From: Grammothele lineata
Lineage: Eukaryota > Basidiomycota > Agaricomycetes > Polyporales > Polyporaceae
Direction of reading: 5' to 3'
DNA: 64,000 bases
Assembly (NCBI GenBank): GCA_002150815.3
Contig: NDFF03000104.1
Span: 1 to 64,000, forward strand
This document shows positions 10,839 to 20,919 of this stretch, piece by piece; the stretch's first letter is position 1; every line of letters begins with the position of its first letter. The notes under the pieces were generated by a model. The model made no database searches. It had not been told where the DNA came from and saw only the letters and a list, made by a program, of their open reading frames with translations. Made by a program: the position numbers and the translations under genes.

Positions 10839-12816
10839 ATGCACAATTTCCTCTCCCTGCCCACAGAGCTCCATGTAATCATCCTTCTCGCGCTCGACGA
10901 CTTTCGTGACGTCCTCCACTGCCGTCAGGTGAGCATATCTGTCCACTCTAACTTTGACGGGCTGGAAGAAGAGCTCCCCGAAAGGAACCTACCTGACCGC
11001 AGTCCTTGTTAACAGCTATGCAAGGCGCTCAAGGACCTCATCGACGACGATGTCCGCTTCCAGTACAAGATCGAGCTCGCCATTGCCGGCATGCGCGACG
11101 GCCCGCCCAGCACGCTCACCCCCGCAGAACGTCTTGCCGCCCTCCGCGCCCGTCAGGCTGCTTGGGATTCCCTCGCCTGGCGCGCGCGTACGGAGCAGGC
11201 CATGGGCCATGGCAGCGTCTGGGAGCTCTACGGCGGCGTCCTCGCCCAGTCCGAGGGCAAGCGTACGCTCGTTTTTCGCCAGCTCCCATCTATTATCCGC
11301 AACATTCCGGACAAAGAGTGGACGATACCAGACTTAGGCTTTGACATCCGTGACTTTGGGATGGATCCAGCGCAGGACCTGCTGGTTGCGATTAACCATT
11401 GGTGGCACGGGTAAGCCGCACATTCATCTTATCGAACCACCACCCGCTTCTACCTCCCCGCTCCTCGCGGATTATGCCTAATTGCCTGAACGCAGGCCAC
11501 AACGTCGCGAAATGGACGTGCATGTCCACCTCTTGTCGCTCACGACCGGTGCACACCATCCTGCCGCTCCCAAAGGTGCAACGTTGGTGCACAAGACAAG
11601 CCCAGGCCGTTACCATTATACCATCCAAATATGCCAGGACTTGCTCGCAATTCTCACGCAGAGCTCCATGGACGATACCGAGGCCGAACTTCTAGTCTGG
11701 GATTGGAAAACGGGAACGCTTAAATGTGTACGTACATGCACCTCCCGAACTCACGAACATTTCTCATTGATCCCGTGCAGCACATCATCGCCTCTGTCCT
11801 GCCCTCCTTCACCTTCCTAACCCCCCGCTACATCCTCCTCGCCGCCCTCCCGCCCGACGACGACGACGACGAGAACTTCCTCGCCCAAGCCTCCAGCGAC
11901 CCCCAACTGCTCGTCGTCGACCTCGCCTCCACGCCCAGCACGCCCGTCCCCTTCTCCGAGCTCGACTTCGTCTGCTCCTTCCACTTCCCCGAGTTCGCCC
12001 CCAGCTTCTCCGCCCTCGCCATCTCCGTGCGCGCCGACCCCGCGCCCGGCTGGGCGCCCCACCCGGGCCTCGAGGTCCCCTTCTCGCTCGCGCGCGAGGA
12101 CCGCCTCTTCGTGGTCACCATCTGGGCGCTCGAGGGCGAGGTGCACATCCCCACCGGCTTCCTCTGCCTCGTCCCCGCCTCCACGCTCCTCGCCGCCGTC
12201 CGCGCCTCTCCCGTGCCGGAGGGGGGCGAGGGGGGCGAGACGACCACGACGCAGCGGCGGCGGCGGGTCCCGTGGGACGCGTGGGGCCCCGCGGGCACCC
12301 GGCTGCTCACGGCGCCGCCGACGCACACGAGCGTGTGGGTGTGCTACGTCTACGGGCTCGCGTTCGCGATGGCGCTCCGCCAGGGCTCGCAGAAGGTCAT
12401 ACTCACGTTCGACTTCAACCCGCTCGAGGCGCGCCGGCGCGCGCTCGCCACCGCGCAGAAGGGGCTGGGCGAGGGGCAGGAGGCGGGAGCGGGGGAGGGG
12501 GCGGAGAAGGCGGAGGGGAACGAGGGGGGCGAGTTCGAGGACGGGAGGCGGTCGACGCTCGTCACGCAGCCGAGCCAGTTCTTGCCCGCGAAGATGTTCG
12601 CGCGGCCGGTGCATACGAGCTTGCCGTACCGCGTTACGCGGGCGTGCCCGCCAGGGGCGGAGGGCGAGGGCCACTTCGACGCAGTGATGGTTTCGGAGGA
12701 CTCGTTGGTCATGGTGTCGAGCGTGAGTCCTGTTATTCTTTGTTGGCGGGCTTGCGGTGACAGCGTTGTTTTTGCAGCAATCGCATATCCGGAAGTACAG
12801 GATACTCACGTTCTGA
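10839..12816 (+). CDS. F-box protein, agaricomycete-expanded type
   Basis: Predicted SCF adaptor. The F-box is at the very N-terminus (LPTELHVIILLALDDFRDVL, then CRQLCKALKDLI), followed by a segment seen in many agaricomycete F-box proteins (QYKIELAIAGMRDGPPS, then AERLAALRARQAAW). A beta-rich region follows (PSFTFLTPRYILLA, LLVVDL, DRLFVVTIWALEG). I infer five exons with introns after HCRQ, after INHWWHG, before HIIASVLPS and in the last codons before QSHIRKYRILTF. Exon 4 is exceptionally GC-rich, with Gly/Glu runs near residues 470-500. The target is unknown. Confidence 0.75.
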
Positions 12817-13739
12817 ATGGATATCGGCGATTGTCGAGCTGGAGAAGATCTAGAGGTACACGATGTTGTATGAATGGTCGTCGCGTTTGCCGCAATCGTT
12901 CTGGTATTGTATCCGTATAGCCGACTATATAACCAAGGGATATCCAAACATTCATCTCTTGACGCGCCTCTGAATATCTCGATATCGTCCAGACCCGGGA
13001 AGGGGCACAGTTGGCTTCTGCATCTCGAATTCCCTCGCCACACTGACAGCGGGATACAGCGAGATAATGGTCCACGCTCCGGTGAGTCTTGGTTCAACAA
13101 AGGCCTTCGGCGCCACAGCCTACACTTACAAGATATCCTTCGTATTGTCTAGGCTGCGCGGAAGCCGGATTCAAGATGCCATGACCCACAACAGGGACGC
13201 ACCGCCCGGTCCCGGCTCTTTGTGGTTCAAATTCTAGGACCCAATGGCCCGTGTGGGCGTTCTACAGGCACAGGAATGTTTTTGCTCAGAGCGCCATACC
13301 CCGCGGAAGCGGCGAATGACTCTGCCAGCGGAAGAGTACAGTGCGGGCGATGCATCGACGTCGAAGAAGCGCGTAGTCATGCCTCCGAAGCTTTCGGACT
13401 TCAAATCCCACCGGTCACCGCCTACCACCACCAGAAGAGCAAGGTATCCACGGGCGCACAGACCTGACGCTAGGCTTTCCGGAAAGAAGCGCCACATGTC
13501 CTACTAGTCCACCGCCTTTGTCCGTTGTTTTTCCAGATGTCCTCCGCCGGGGTGGACGCGTCCACCCCCATCAACTTCAAGACATGCCAGAACGCAGATG
13601 CCTCGGCGCTAGTTCACTCACTTATATGTATTCACCTCGCGCGCGTTGAGCGGCTTAAGTGCAAGTTCAAGGGCTCCTTCTCCGAACTCAAAACCCACCT
13701 ACGCCTCTCCTCCGCCCGCCACTACCGTCGACCCGCGTT
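12817..13739. other. Intergenic, no supported gene
   Basis: About 920 bp between the F-box gene and the small membrane-protein gene. An 87-codon frame at 13244-13507 and a 92-codon frame at 12874-13152 exist but have no domain, no intron logic and no recognisable conservation. I treat the region as UTRs and promoter. Confidence 0.45.
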
Positions 13740-14547
13740 ATGCTTCTCAAGCGCATCCTGCTCGCCTTTGTCTCCGCTGGAGTGGTAGTGACTACTGCGC
13801 TCGCGCTCCCAACGGGTATAGGAGACGAACGCGTATCGGGCGCTGTGGTCGCAGTGGCGCTCGTCGATAGTCCCGCGTATGTTCACGTAGAGCTTCTGGT
13901 GAGTATCGCTGTGATGTTTTTGCTGGGGCTTTCGCTCATAAAACTACTCAATACAGGCTCGCGCACCTAGTACACTCCCCGAAGAGGAATGTGCAGGCGC
14001 AACGTGCGTGGACGACATTCTTCCTCGGGACACAGAAACCCGCGACGCGTCCATCGAGCGGCGGCGGCGAGCAGCATCTCGCAAGACGAGGGCGGCGGCA
14101 TCGGCGGCGGCGGCGTCGCGGACAGCGGCGCCACTCGCGCTGTCAGCTTCGCGCCCTCCCTCGGTCTCTACCACGCACCCTCCCCCGCTGCCGTCATCCT
14201 CCTCGCCACATCCGATATCTGGGGGGGCGCCGCTTTCCTCGACCTATGTTGGGGGCGCGCCACCCGCCTCGACCTCGTCCAGTGGTCATGGACAGAGCCT
14301 CTCGAGCTCGAACTGTGCGAAGACGTCGAAGAAAGCCCGCTCGTTGATGTACGCGGTAGTCGTGCTCGCGATACTGCTCTTCATCGCGATTGGCGTCATC
14401 ATCTTCCTCCTCGTTCGGTCACGGCGCGGCGGTGGGACCACGAGGGTGTGGTTCAGTGGTCATGCAAAAGTTGGAAAGAAGGAAGAGAAGGAAGAGAGCG
14501 AGAAGGCGGAAGACGTGCCGTTGGTGGCTCCGGGAAGAAATAGCTAG
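13740..14547 (+). CDS. Small secretory-pathway single-pass membrane protein, unknown function
   Basis: Not recognised as a named family. Two exons (13740-13898 and 13957-14547, 58-nt intron) give 249 residues. The N-terminus is a clear signal peptide (Lys-Arg, then a hydrophobic run ending near ALALPTG). The middle is Ser/Pro/Ala/Thr-rich and probably O-mannosylated. A strong membrane helix, MYAVVVLAILLFIAIGVIIF, lies around residues 184-207 and is followed by a short tail rich in Lys and Glu. The layout of signal peptide, Ser/Thr stalk, helix and charged tail resembles wall-stress sensors in outline only; no WSC or other ectodomain is seen. Confidence 0.6.
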
Positions 14548-14979
14548 GCAGCCGTGTTTGCCGTGGGCCTTCGAACGCCTGTAGCGTCTCGGTGTGCGTT
14601 GCTTGATGGTTAGGGTCACAGGACGATTATACTAGGACTTCGGGATGCCTTAAGTCCGATGCTCACAATCCGCTATGTAATTCTTACGGACTCCGGACTT
14701 CACGTCCAACTGTAGCCATTACCATGTCGTTATGCCTTGCGCTAGACATCCCTCGATGTTGTTTTGTTGTAGTCCCGCCCCTAATTAGATCGCGTATATG
14801 CTGCTTCCCGCTTAGCAGTACAATACCATCCCCAAGCCTAGGCTGTCGGTTCTATGTAGGAAGACTCAACCACTTCACTGACGTCACCGCGGCCGGCTCA
14901 TTTGTAGAAGCCACACGGGCGTCTCAACTACCTGATTTGTTTCCTCCTCCAACTTCAAAATGTTACGCCATTCCTGTTA
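14548..14979. other. Intergenic, no gene seen
   Basis: About 430 bp between the small membrane-protein gene and the first tRNA-Lys. Nothing recognisable. Confidence 0.4.
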
Positions 14980-15077
14980 GCCCACCGCGAGGGTCGAACT
15001 CGCAGCCTTCAGATACACTTGCCTACGCTCAGAGCATCGTAAGAGTCTGACGCTCTATCCGATTGAGCTAGGCGGGC
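14980..15077 (-). tRNA. tRNA-Lys (anticodon CTT) with a 25-nt intron, copy 1
   Basis: Read on the minus strand, a full cloverleaf folds: acceptor GCCCGCC/GGTGGGC, D-arm GCTC/GAGC with the conserved GG, anticodon stem TCAGA/TCTGA and T-arm GCGAG-TTCGACC-CTCGC. The anticodon loop reads CTCTTA, then A after the intron, giving anticodon CTT. A 25-nt intron sits at the canonical site after position 37 and contains AAG, which can pair with the anticodon. It differs from the copy at 20822-20919 at a single intron position. It lies 139 bp past the SFM1 stop codon. Confidence 0.93.
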
Positions 15078-15216
15078 GATGCGAATTTTCTCTTACAGCG
15101 TTGGTGAGCCGTACAAACGAAAGGTTCTCGAGCTCGAACCGCAACTCAACCTGAAGTCGTTCTATCGATACAGTGGGAGTACAGTATACCAGCTTATTGT
15201 CTCTACCTTGGTTCAG

Positions 15217-16305
15217 CTAGAAATCGAAGCTCTTGTCCAGATCCTCCTTGAGGTGCTCCCGCATCCCCGGCGGCATCAGGGGTTTGCCATCTTTTACGAT
15301 GTATCCTGGGAGCAAAAGTGATCAGCCACAGATGACGGGAAAGCACGGAGAACACTATGCTTACGGAATGGCATCTCAACGCTTTCCTTCGAATTGAACA
15401 CGATAGTAGGGAAATCCTGGGAGCACGTAAAGTCAACGACGGCGGCACAAGAGCGCAATTCGAAGCGAACGACTTGCCACAAACGAGATCTTCGAAAGTG
15501 GGACTGCCGCAGACGGTCGTCAGTAACCCTACTTTATTGCGTGGCCGCGCTGGGGCATGACTTACTTTTGTCAGCCACGACGGTCTTCGTCACCCCGAGC
15601 GCAGTGTCTGTTGTCATCTGTACCGGACCAAGGTGCCTCGTCGGGAATCCAAGCACGCGCAACTCAGATGTGCGGTCGCGCGGTGGGTCGTCGCCTGGAC
15701 GCAATGAGTGAGTACGGTGCACCCGTTCACTTCACTTGAACAGTGAAGAGCCGCATGGACTCACCAAGAATGCCCTGCCAGTGTCCACGAAACAATGTAT
15801 ACAACCCATTCAATTCCCGGACAAACACCGGACAAACACCGAAACAAGCGAACACACTCACCCCGAACAAGAACCACTCGAACCTCCCATCCCCGTCCTC
15901 TGGCGCGAGCTCCTTCTCCGCCTTCGGGTCCAGCAGGCACACCCTCTCCAGCGGCACCCCGCGCTCTGCCATCAGCTCCATCACGCTCTTCTGGTGTGCG
16001 TGGCCCTCCGCTTCAGCGCCCTCTGTTGCGGGTGTGGGTACGGGCGCGGTGGGGGAGAAGAGCGCGGAGAGCGTCGCGCACGAGCCGGGGGAGAGGTGCG
16101 TGAAGTGCACGGCGCCGTCCGCGCCCGCGAGCGTGCGCATGTGCTAGTTTGGGAACCAGGGGGAGCATACAGCTTGAGTATGACGCCCCACATTCGAAGG
16201 AGGAATGGACCGTTATAAGGGACGCACCATGTACTCGAGCTCTACCCAGCGGGGGATGGACTTTGGTGTCTCCTCGTCCTCCTCCATATGTTCTGGAACG
16301 AGCAT
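15217..16305 (-). CDS. SFM1: SPOUT-family protein arginine methyltransferase SFM1
   Basis: SPOUT methyltransferase homologous to yeast Sfm1, which methylates an arginine of ribosomal protein uS3 in the cytosol. Diagnostic blocks are the N-terminal EHMEEDEE and IPRWVELEY, then VCLLDPKAEKELAPED, FEWFLFG-GILGDDPPRDRTSEL (the SAM-binding knot region), HLGPVQMTTDTALGVTK and the terminal MPFRYIVKDGKPLMPPGM. There are about seven exons. One is a 26-nt micro-exon (15478-15503), followed by an intron (15417-15477) that starts with GC rather than GT. With these joints the reading frame restores DK-IPLSKISFV-DFPTI, as expected for the family. The start MLVPEHMEEDEE at 16305 is the best fit, though slightly unusual. 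A tRNA-Lys lies just downstream. Confidence 0.88.
15417..15477 (-). other. GC-AG intron in SFM1
   Basis: The 5' splice site reads GTG|GCAAGT, matching the donor consensus except for C at intron position 2. The 3' end is CTCCCAG. Splicing it out joins SFV to DFPTI in phase 0 and recovers the conserved family block; no GT donor nearby does so. Confidence 0.8.
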
Positions 16306-16793
16306 GATCGCCTCAGTAGGGGTTTGCGCGCGTTTGAGAACGCACCAATCACATATGAAAATCCCATGCTGTGAATGCTGTGCGACGAATGTCGTGCAAG
16401 TTCAAGGATGCGGGGAACCTGAAGCGGGACTCTGACAAGCACGGAGGGGAGATCTGAGGAGATCTGCTGAAAGATCTAAGCGAGCACAGGGCCGAACCGG
16501 GCCGCAAAGCTTAGCGGGCGTCTATTGTACCAGATCTGGCAGCGGACGGCTCTCCTGGAGACTGGTTCCAACACAGGGAGATGGCCAGGGTCTCAGAGAT
16601 TCCTTCACGGAGCTCTGAGGTTCCGGATCTCTAACATAGTGCTGGTACACTCCGCCTACAGAAAGCAGTTATGATGGACGAAGAGCATCCGGCAAGTTCA
16701 TCCCATGTCACGTGGCTAACACCTCCCAGAACATCTTTGCCCATTTCATTGCTTAGTCTGCGACAGTTGAGATGCGGCAAAATTCTGCCTATA
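16306..16793. other. Intergenic, upstream of SFM1
   Basis: About 490 bp between the SFM1 start and the decayed tRNA. It contains short direct repeats around GGAGATCTG/AGATCT (16440-16540) but no coding sequence. Confidence 0.4.
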
Positions 16794-16891
16794 GCCCATC
16801 GCGAAGGTTGAGCTTTCAGCTTCAGATTTCCTACGCTATCGGACTTATCGGTCATAAGAGTCTGACGCTCTATCGTGTGAGCTAGGCGGGC
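16794..16891 (-). pseudogene. Decayed tRNA-Lys(CTT) copy
   Basis: Same overall order and length (98 nt) as the two intact tRNA-Lys genes of this window, with identical 5' acceptor strand, anticodon stem TCAGA/TCTGA and CTCTTA loop. It has lost function elsewhere. The D-loop is one base shorter and lacks the conserved GG. The T-arm no longer pairs (GAAAG against TTCGC) and its TTCGACC loop has become CTCAACC. The acceptor has a C-A mismatch. The intron has diverged to about 27 nt. A tRNA pseudogene is the simplest reading. Confidence 0.75.
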
Positions 16892-17069
16892 GATATACTG
16901 TAATGTCGTCGTAATACTGCTCAGCGTGCGTTCCGTCGTTCATGGCACCATAGACTAGACCGTAAGAAAGTTATACATCTGTAGAAGCACTGTATCTACT
17001 GAATGGCAAGATAACACACGTGAAGAGTGATCAAAGGATAGTCGACCTCACCGGCTCGGAATCGCCTAC

Positions 17070-18172
17070 TTACGTGGGCTTCAATTTTTCGCTCCGAGTC
17101 GGCGCCCCGACCTCATAGCGCTCCCTGCCTGCAGCCGCAATCGAACCATCTACTTCTTCCTTGATGCCGAGTTCGACAGGAAGAACCGTCATGTTGAACT
17201 CGGCCATGGTAAGACCCATGCGATGACGAATGCGGGGTTCCCAGCCATCCGGGATGCGTTCTTCGGTAAGGAACGGCCGCATGTCCTCGACCCGCCCGCC
17301 AAAAATGGTGAGCAACGTAGACGAGCTGTAAGTTCACCGCAACCATTAGACGAGCCGAGCTATCCAAGGGATGCAGACACGCACTTCGCACTGCCGAACA
17401 GCTTGTGTATTAACGCCTCGCTGTACACCGGGTTAGCCTTCTTCGATTCCACCCGGCGTTCACCCAAAAGCCGCGAGAGGTCCTTCGGTGTCAAGTTCCC
17501 TCCGGGGCCCGTACCGCTCGCCAGAAGACGCTCGACGAGATGCTGGCAGATTTTTCCCTGGTCCGGGTCCTCGCGCGCGTCGACGCCTGATAGAAATTGT
17601 GGCGTCAGAGTGGGTATATGCCCTCTTCCAAGCGCGAGCACTCACGGCAGAGCGACGCATCGTGCTCGATGCAGTTGTGGACGTCCAAGTCGGCGAGGTC
17701 GAAGGAGTCCGTATTGTAATTCCGGTTGAGCATGTTCGCCGCGTAGTTCGGGACGAAATAGCAGAATGTGGGAGCGAAATTGTAGGCGTTGCGGACGATG
17801 GTAGCGAGCTCCTTAAACTTGATGTTCCGTCCATCGCGGGGAAGGATGCCTAAACGCGTATCACACGCTGTCAGTTAGATACGCTAGCCGAGCAAAATGG
17901 CAAGCGCACGCACCGTGGTTCGCGAGGGCGTTGAGCGCGGGACAAGAGCCGCGGCTGTCGCCCTCTTTTGGAGGGATATACTCGGGCCACTTTCCCCCAA
18001 ATCCGGGGCAACCCTTGGGGACGACGTGCCCTTTGCGACGGTTGGGGGTTATGAGGTTGTAGATTAAGAGACTGGTATCGACCAGGAAGAGCGCGACGTT
18101 GGCGAGTATACCACCTATTGAGGCGGCGAGACCGGAGGAAAGACGTTTGAGGACGACGAGAGACTGGCCCAT
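17070..18172 (-). CDS. Heme-thiolate peroxidase / unspecific peroxygenase, N-terminally membrane-anchored
   Basis: Member of the chloroperoxidase / unspecific peroxygenase superfamily, which uses H2O2 to insert oxygen into aromatic and aliphatic C-H bonds through a Cys-ligated heme. Four exons join in phase. Exon 1 has a hydrophobic segment (residues about 18-42) without an obvious cleavage site, then SCPALNALANHG with the heme-ligand Cys77; many family members have PCP here. Exon 2 has LPRDGR and the catalytic EHDAS motif with its acid-base Glu. Later blocks are IFGGRVEDMRPFLTEERIP and MGLTMAEFN. The protein is about 320 residues. TATAAA lies about 77 bp upstream. Chloroperoxidase-like or stcC-type activity is possible instead of true peroxygenation. 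Confidence 0.88.
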
Positions 18173-19305
18173 GGTAGGAGAGAGGCAAGAGGGGGTGGTG
18201 AGACGATATCAGACCGGGGGTCCACCAAGAGGCCATCGCGGGAGAGGATTTATATGTACATGAGCAGCAGGTGCTTAACGAACGCCAGGCGAGAGGCATG
18301 GAAGCCAGTCGATCCAGGGCGGCTGATTGGCTGCAGGCATAAAAGAGCATTTGCGCTCCCGGCCTCAAGCGGGCACTCGCCGACCGAGCAGTGGCCACGG
18401 ACCCAGTACGGCTCCTGTCCCGACCCGGCCTCTGAGATGTGGCCTATGTTCCTCAAACCGGACGCGACCACGGGAGCCTCAGCGCTGCGCGGCTAGTCAT
18501 GCGCGACGTTCCCGGCGATAGCGGTCATCATTCGGCAAACCCTGAGACGTTCCCGCTCTTCATCCAGAGCGGACATCCTTAGCAAAGCCACAACCCTCGC
18601 TTTCGCGGGTTTTGAGGGCGTAGGATCGCTCGACACGAGGTTACCTAGTATGACAGCGCCAGTCATGCGACCGAAGCCATGATGTATCCGAATTGTCGGC
18701 CCGCTTGGGTTCATGGTTCAAATCCTGCGTGTGAGCATACGTTGTCGGCGACGTGTCTAGATATCAATGCTAATTGCTCAAGGTTGTGCGAGCACTTCTA
18801 GCCAGATACTCACCGTCTTGGGACACGGCGGGATCGTCGCCGTCCAGATACGTAATTTAAAGTTGAGAACTAGCAGTACAGCGGCAAAAGTGCAGTGTCG
18901 AGCTAAGAAGAGAACATCCCGACATACGTAGCCTATGTTGGCGTAGCTGCTGGTGTACGGTGGTTGTGAAGGAAGAGTGGGCTTCTTCGGACGACGTGGA
19001 CCCCAGTTAGTCCTAGAATGGGCGCCTAGATGGGTAAATCCCGCCGCCGCCACCAAGCCACTGCGGCCCACAACCCACGAAGAAGACTTGTAATGATCAT
19101 TAATCAGAGCCGTCCACACTCCAATACTCCGGGGCCCGAGTCCGATTCGCAACGTGTCCCAGTCGAGTCCTGTCGAGTCATCCTGCTCATCCTGCATCGT
19201 CATATAGACAAACTGCGAAACCCGACCAGCACGCTCAAACCCTTACCAGGAGACCCAACTTGAGCAAGTTAGTAATCCTCCTCCCAAATCCGCCACGCAC
19301 CTGCC
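18173..19305. other. Divergent intergenic region between peroxygenase and Nudix genes
   Basis: About 1.1 kb. A TATAAA on the minus strand (18249-18254) suits the peroxygenase. A 141-codon frame at 18778-19203 (-) has one hydrophobic run but no other support, so I do not call it. A B-box-like GGTTCAAATCC near 18714 has no surrounding cloverleaf. Confidence 0.5.
18249..18254 (-). promoter_or_regulatory. TATA box of the peroxygenase gene
   Basis: Minus-strand TATAAA, 77 bp upstream of the ATG at 18172, a normal spacing for a fungal core promoter. Motif-based only. Confidence 0.45.
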
Positions 19306-20602
19306 ATGCCCGGCCCAACCCCCACGCCGCCCCAAACCTTCCTCCAAATCCTGTCCGCGTGCGACAACTACCGCCTCGGCGCGCCAGGCAACGAGCGCGT
19401 CGTCCCCTGGCTCCTCTTCCCTACCCGCTCTTCCCCCGCCGTCGGCCTCCTCCGCCCCGCCGTCGTCGCCCGACTGCGCGCCGAAGCCGCCTCTGCCCCG
19501 CTCGACGCCCAGGTGTGGGAGTTCGACCCGGACGGCGGCTGGGTGAGCTTCGCGCGGCACGTCGCGACCCCGGCGGCGCGGTCGCGCGTCATGGCAGAGC
19601 TCTGCGCGCGTTGGCGCGATACGGGCTTGTGGCCGGACGAGGTCGGGCCTCGCAAGTGGCGCGCGGAGCTTTACTCCGTCTACCGCGACCCGTTTGGGGT
19701 GCGCGACTGCCCCGCGGTGGGCTCGAAGCAGGACGAGGAGGAGGATGGGACGAACTTCGCGTTTAGGATGGAGCGCGCGGCGGGGGGCTTGTTTGGGATC
19801 GTCACGTATGGGATTCACATGAACGTGTTCGAGGAGAGGGAGGAGGAGGGCGGGGAGACGGGGTATGTCATATGGGTCGCGCGCAGGGCGGCGACGAAGC
19901 AGACGTGGCCGGGGTATCTGGACAACAGCGCCGCGGGTGGGATCGAGGCGGGTCTGGGGGTGTTCGACTGTGTCGTCAAGGAGGCGATGGAGGAGGCGAG
20001 CATCCCCGAGGACGTTGTCCGCAAGCACGCGCGCTGCACAGGAAGCACGAGTTATTTCTTCCAGTGAGTACTGTAACTGCCTCCTTTTCTTTCTATGCGC
20101 GCGCGAGTCCTATCGGTCGGTCGTAGGTCAGCAAGTGGGTGGCTGCAGCCAGAGGTCGAGTGAGTCGTTCATTCATTTCTCTCCCGCACCAAGGCGCCTT
20201 ATGGGGATGCTGTCTGTAGGTATACATACGATCTCTGCCTTTCCTCTAACTTGGGACTGAAACTGAAGCCCCTCGACGGCGAAGTGGAAGGCTTCGAGGT
20301 TTGTGCCATCCAGGCATTGCGCTTCCAGGGCTGACTTTTCCGCGCCATCTAGCTCATGCCCTTGGCCAAGGTCACAGAACTGATCAGGGCCGGCATGTTC
20401 AAGTACAACTGCTCCGTGGGTAGGTCCTCGTACGGCTTATCTACAAGCATGCAGCACTAAGCTGATTCTCGGTATACGAACAGTCCTAATCGACTTCATG
20501 ATCCGCAAAGGGATCATCACACCGGACAACGAACCGGATTTCCAACAAATCGTCACTCGCCTCCATGGACGGTTCGACCACGACAGATGGGCGCTGCACT
20601 AG
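19306..20602 (+). CDS. Nudix hydrolase of the thiamine-pyrophosphokinase-related (DUF4743) type
   Basis: Likely nucleoside-diphosphate-type hydrolase related to yeast YJR142W and plant Nudt24-like proteins, which have been linked to damaged thiamine diphosphate derivatives. The N-terminal DUF4743-like region includes YRDPFGVRDCPAV. The Nudix box is AAGGIEAGLGVFDCVVKEAM followed by EEASI, with the catalytic Glu residues in place and R replaced by K at the start of the REUXEE motif. Downstream blocks are SGWLQPEVE, YTYDLCL, LDGEVEGFELMPL and LIDFMIRKGIITPDNEPDF. Five exons; the first ends at 20063 and the introns after it are short. The last residues are DRWALH. Substrate is inferred from the family only. 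Confidence 0.92.
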
Positions 20603-20821
20603 GTACGTTGTGAAGGACTCTGTGCTTCTCAACTCGTCGGGGGCATACAGAGAGTTGAGGAAAGTCAAAGGTGCAGATGTATTTCAGTGTACTACGAGTT
20701 CACGGACAGTAAGATTAGCCTTTCATCACTCTCATAGTACGCTTTAGTATGTTCCTTTGGTCCAAGATGCCTGCGCAAGTCGTCCCCCGCTCGTACACAC
20801 ACCCAAGTAACGTCCCTCATC

Positions 20822-20919
20822 GCCCGCCTAGCTCAATCGGATAGAGCGTCAGACTCTTACGACGCTCTGAGCGTAGGCAAGTGTATCTGAAGGCTGCGAG
20901 TTCGACCCTCGCGGTGGGC
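20822..20919 (+). tRNA. tRNA-Lys (anticodon CTT) with a 25-nt intron, copy 2
   Basis: Complete cloverleaf: acceptor GCCCGCC (20822-20828) with GGTGGGC (20913-20919), anticodon stem TCAGA (20849-20853) with TCTGA (20886-20890), anticodon CTT at 20856-20858, intron 20860-20884 after position 37, and T-arm GCGAG/CTCGC. The flanking CTAACAGGAAT is shared with copy 1, in the opposite orientation, which points to a recent duplication. It lies 219 bp past the Nudix stop codon. Confidence 0.94.

Noticed and set aside
11817..13100. 427-codon minus-strand frame across the second F-box gene
   Set aside because: It is the antisense shadow of a very GC-rich F-box exon; composition is Arg/Glu/Gly-rich with no domain.
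18714..18724. B-box-like GGTTCAAATCC suggesting another tRNA
   Set aside because: No pairing T-stem, acceptor stem or anticodon arm can be folded around it.
18778..19203. 141-codon minus-strand frame between the peroxygenase and Nudix genes
   Set aside because: No start context, no intron partner, no family resemblance beyond one hydrophobic run.
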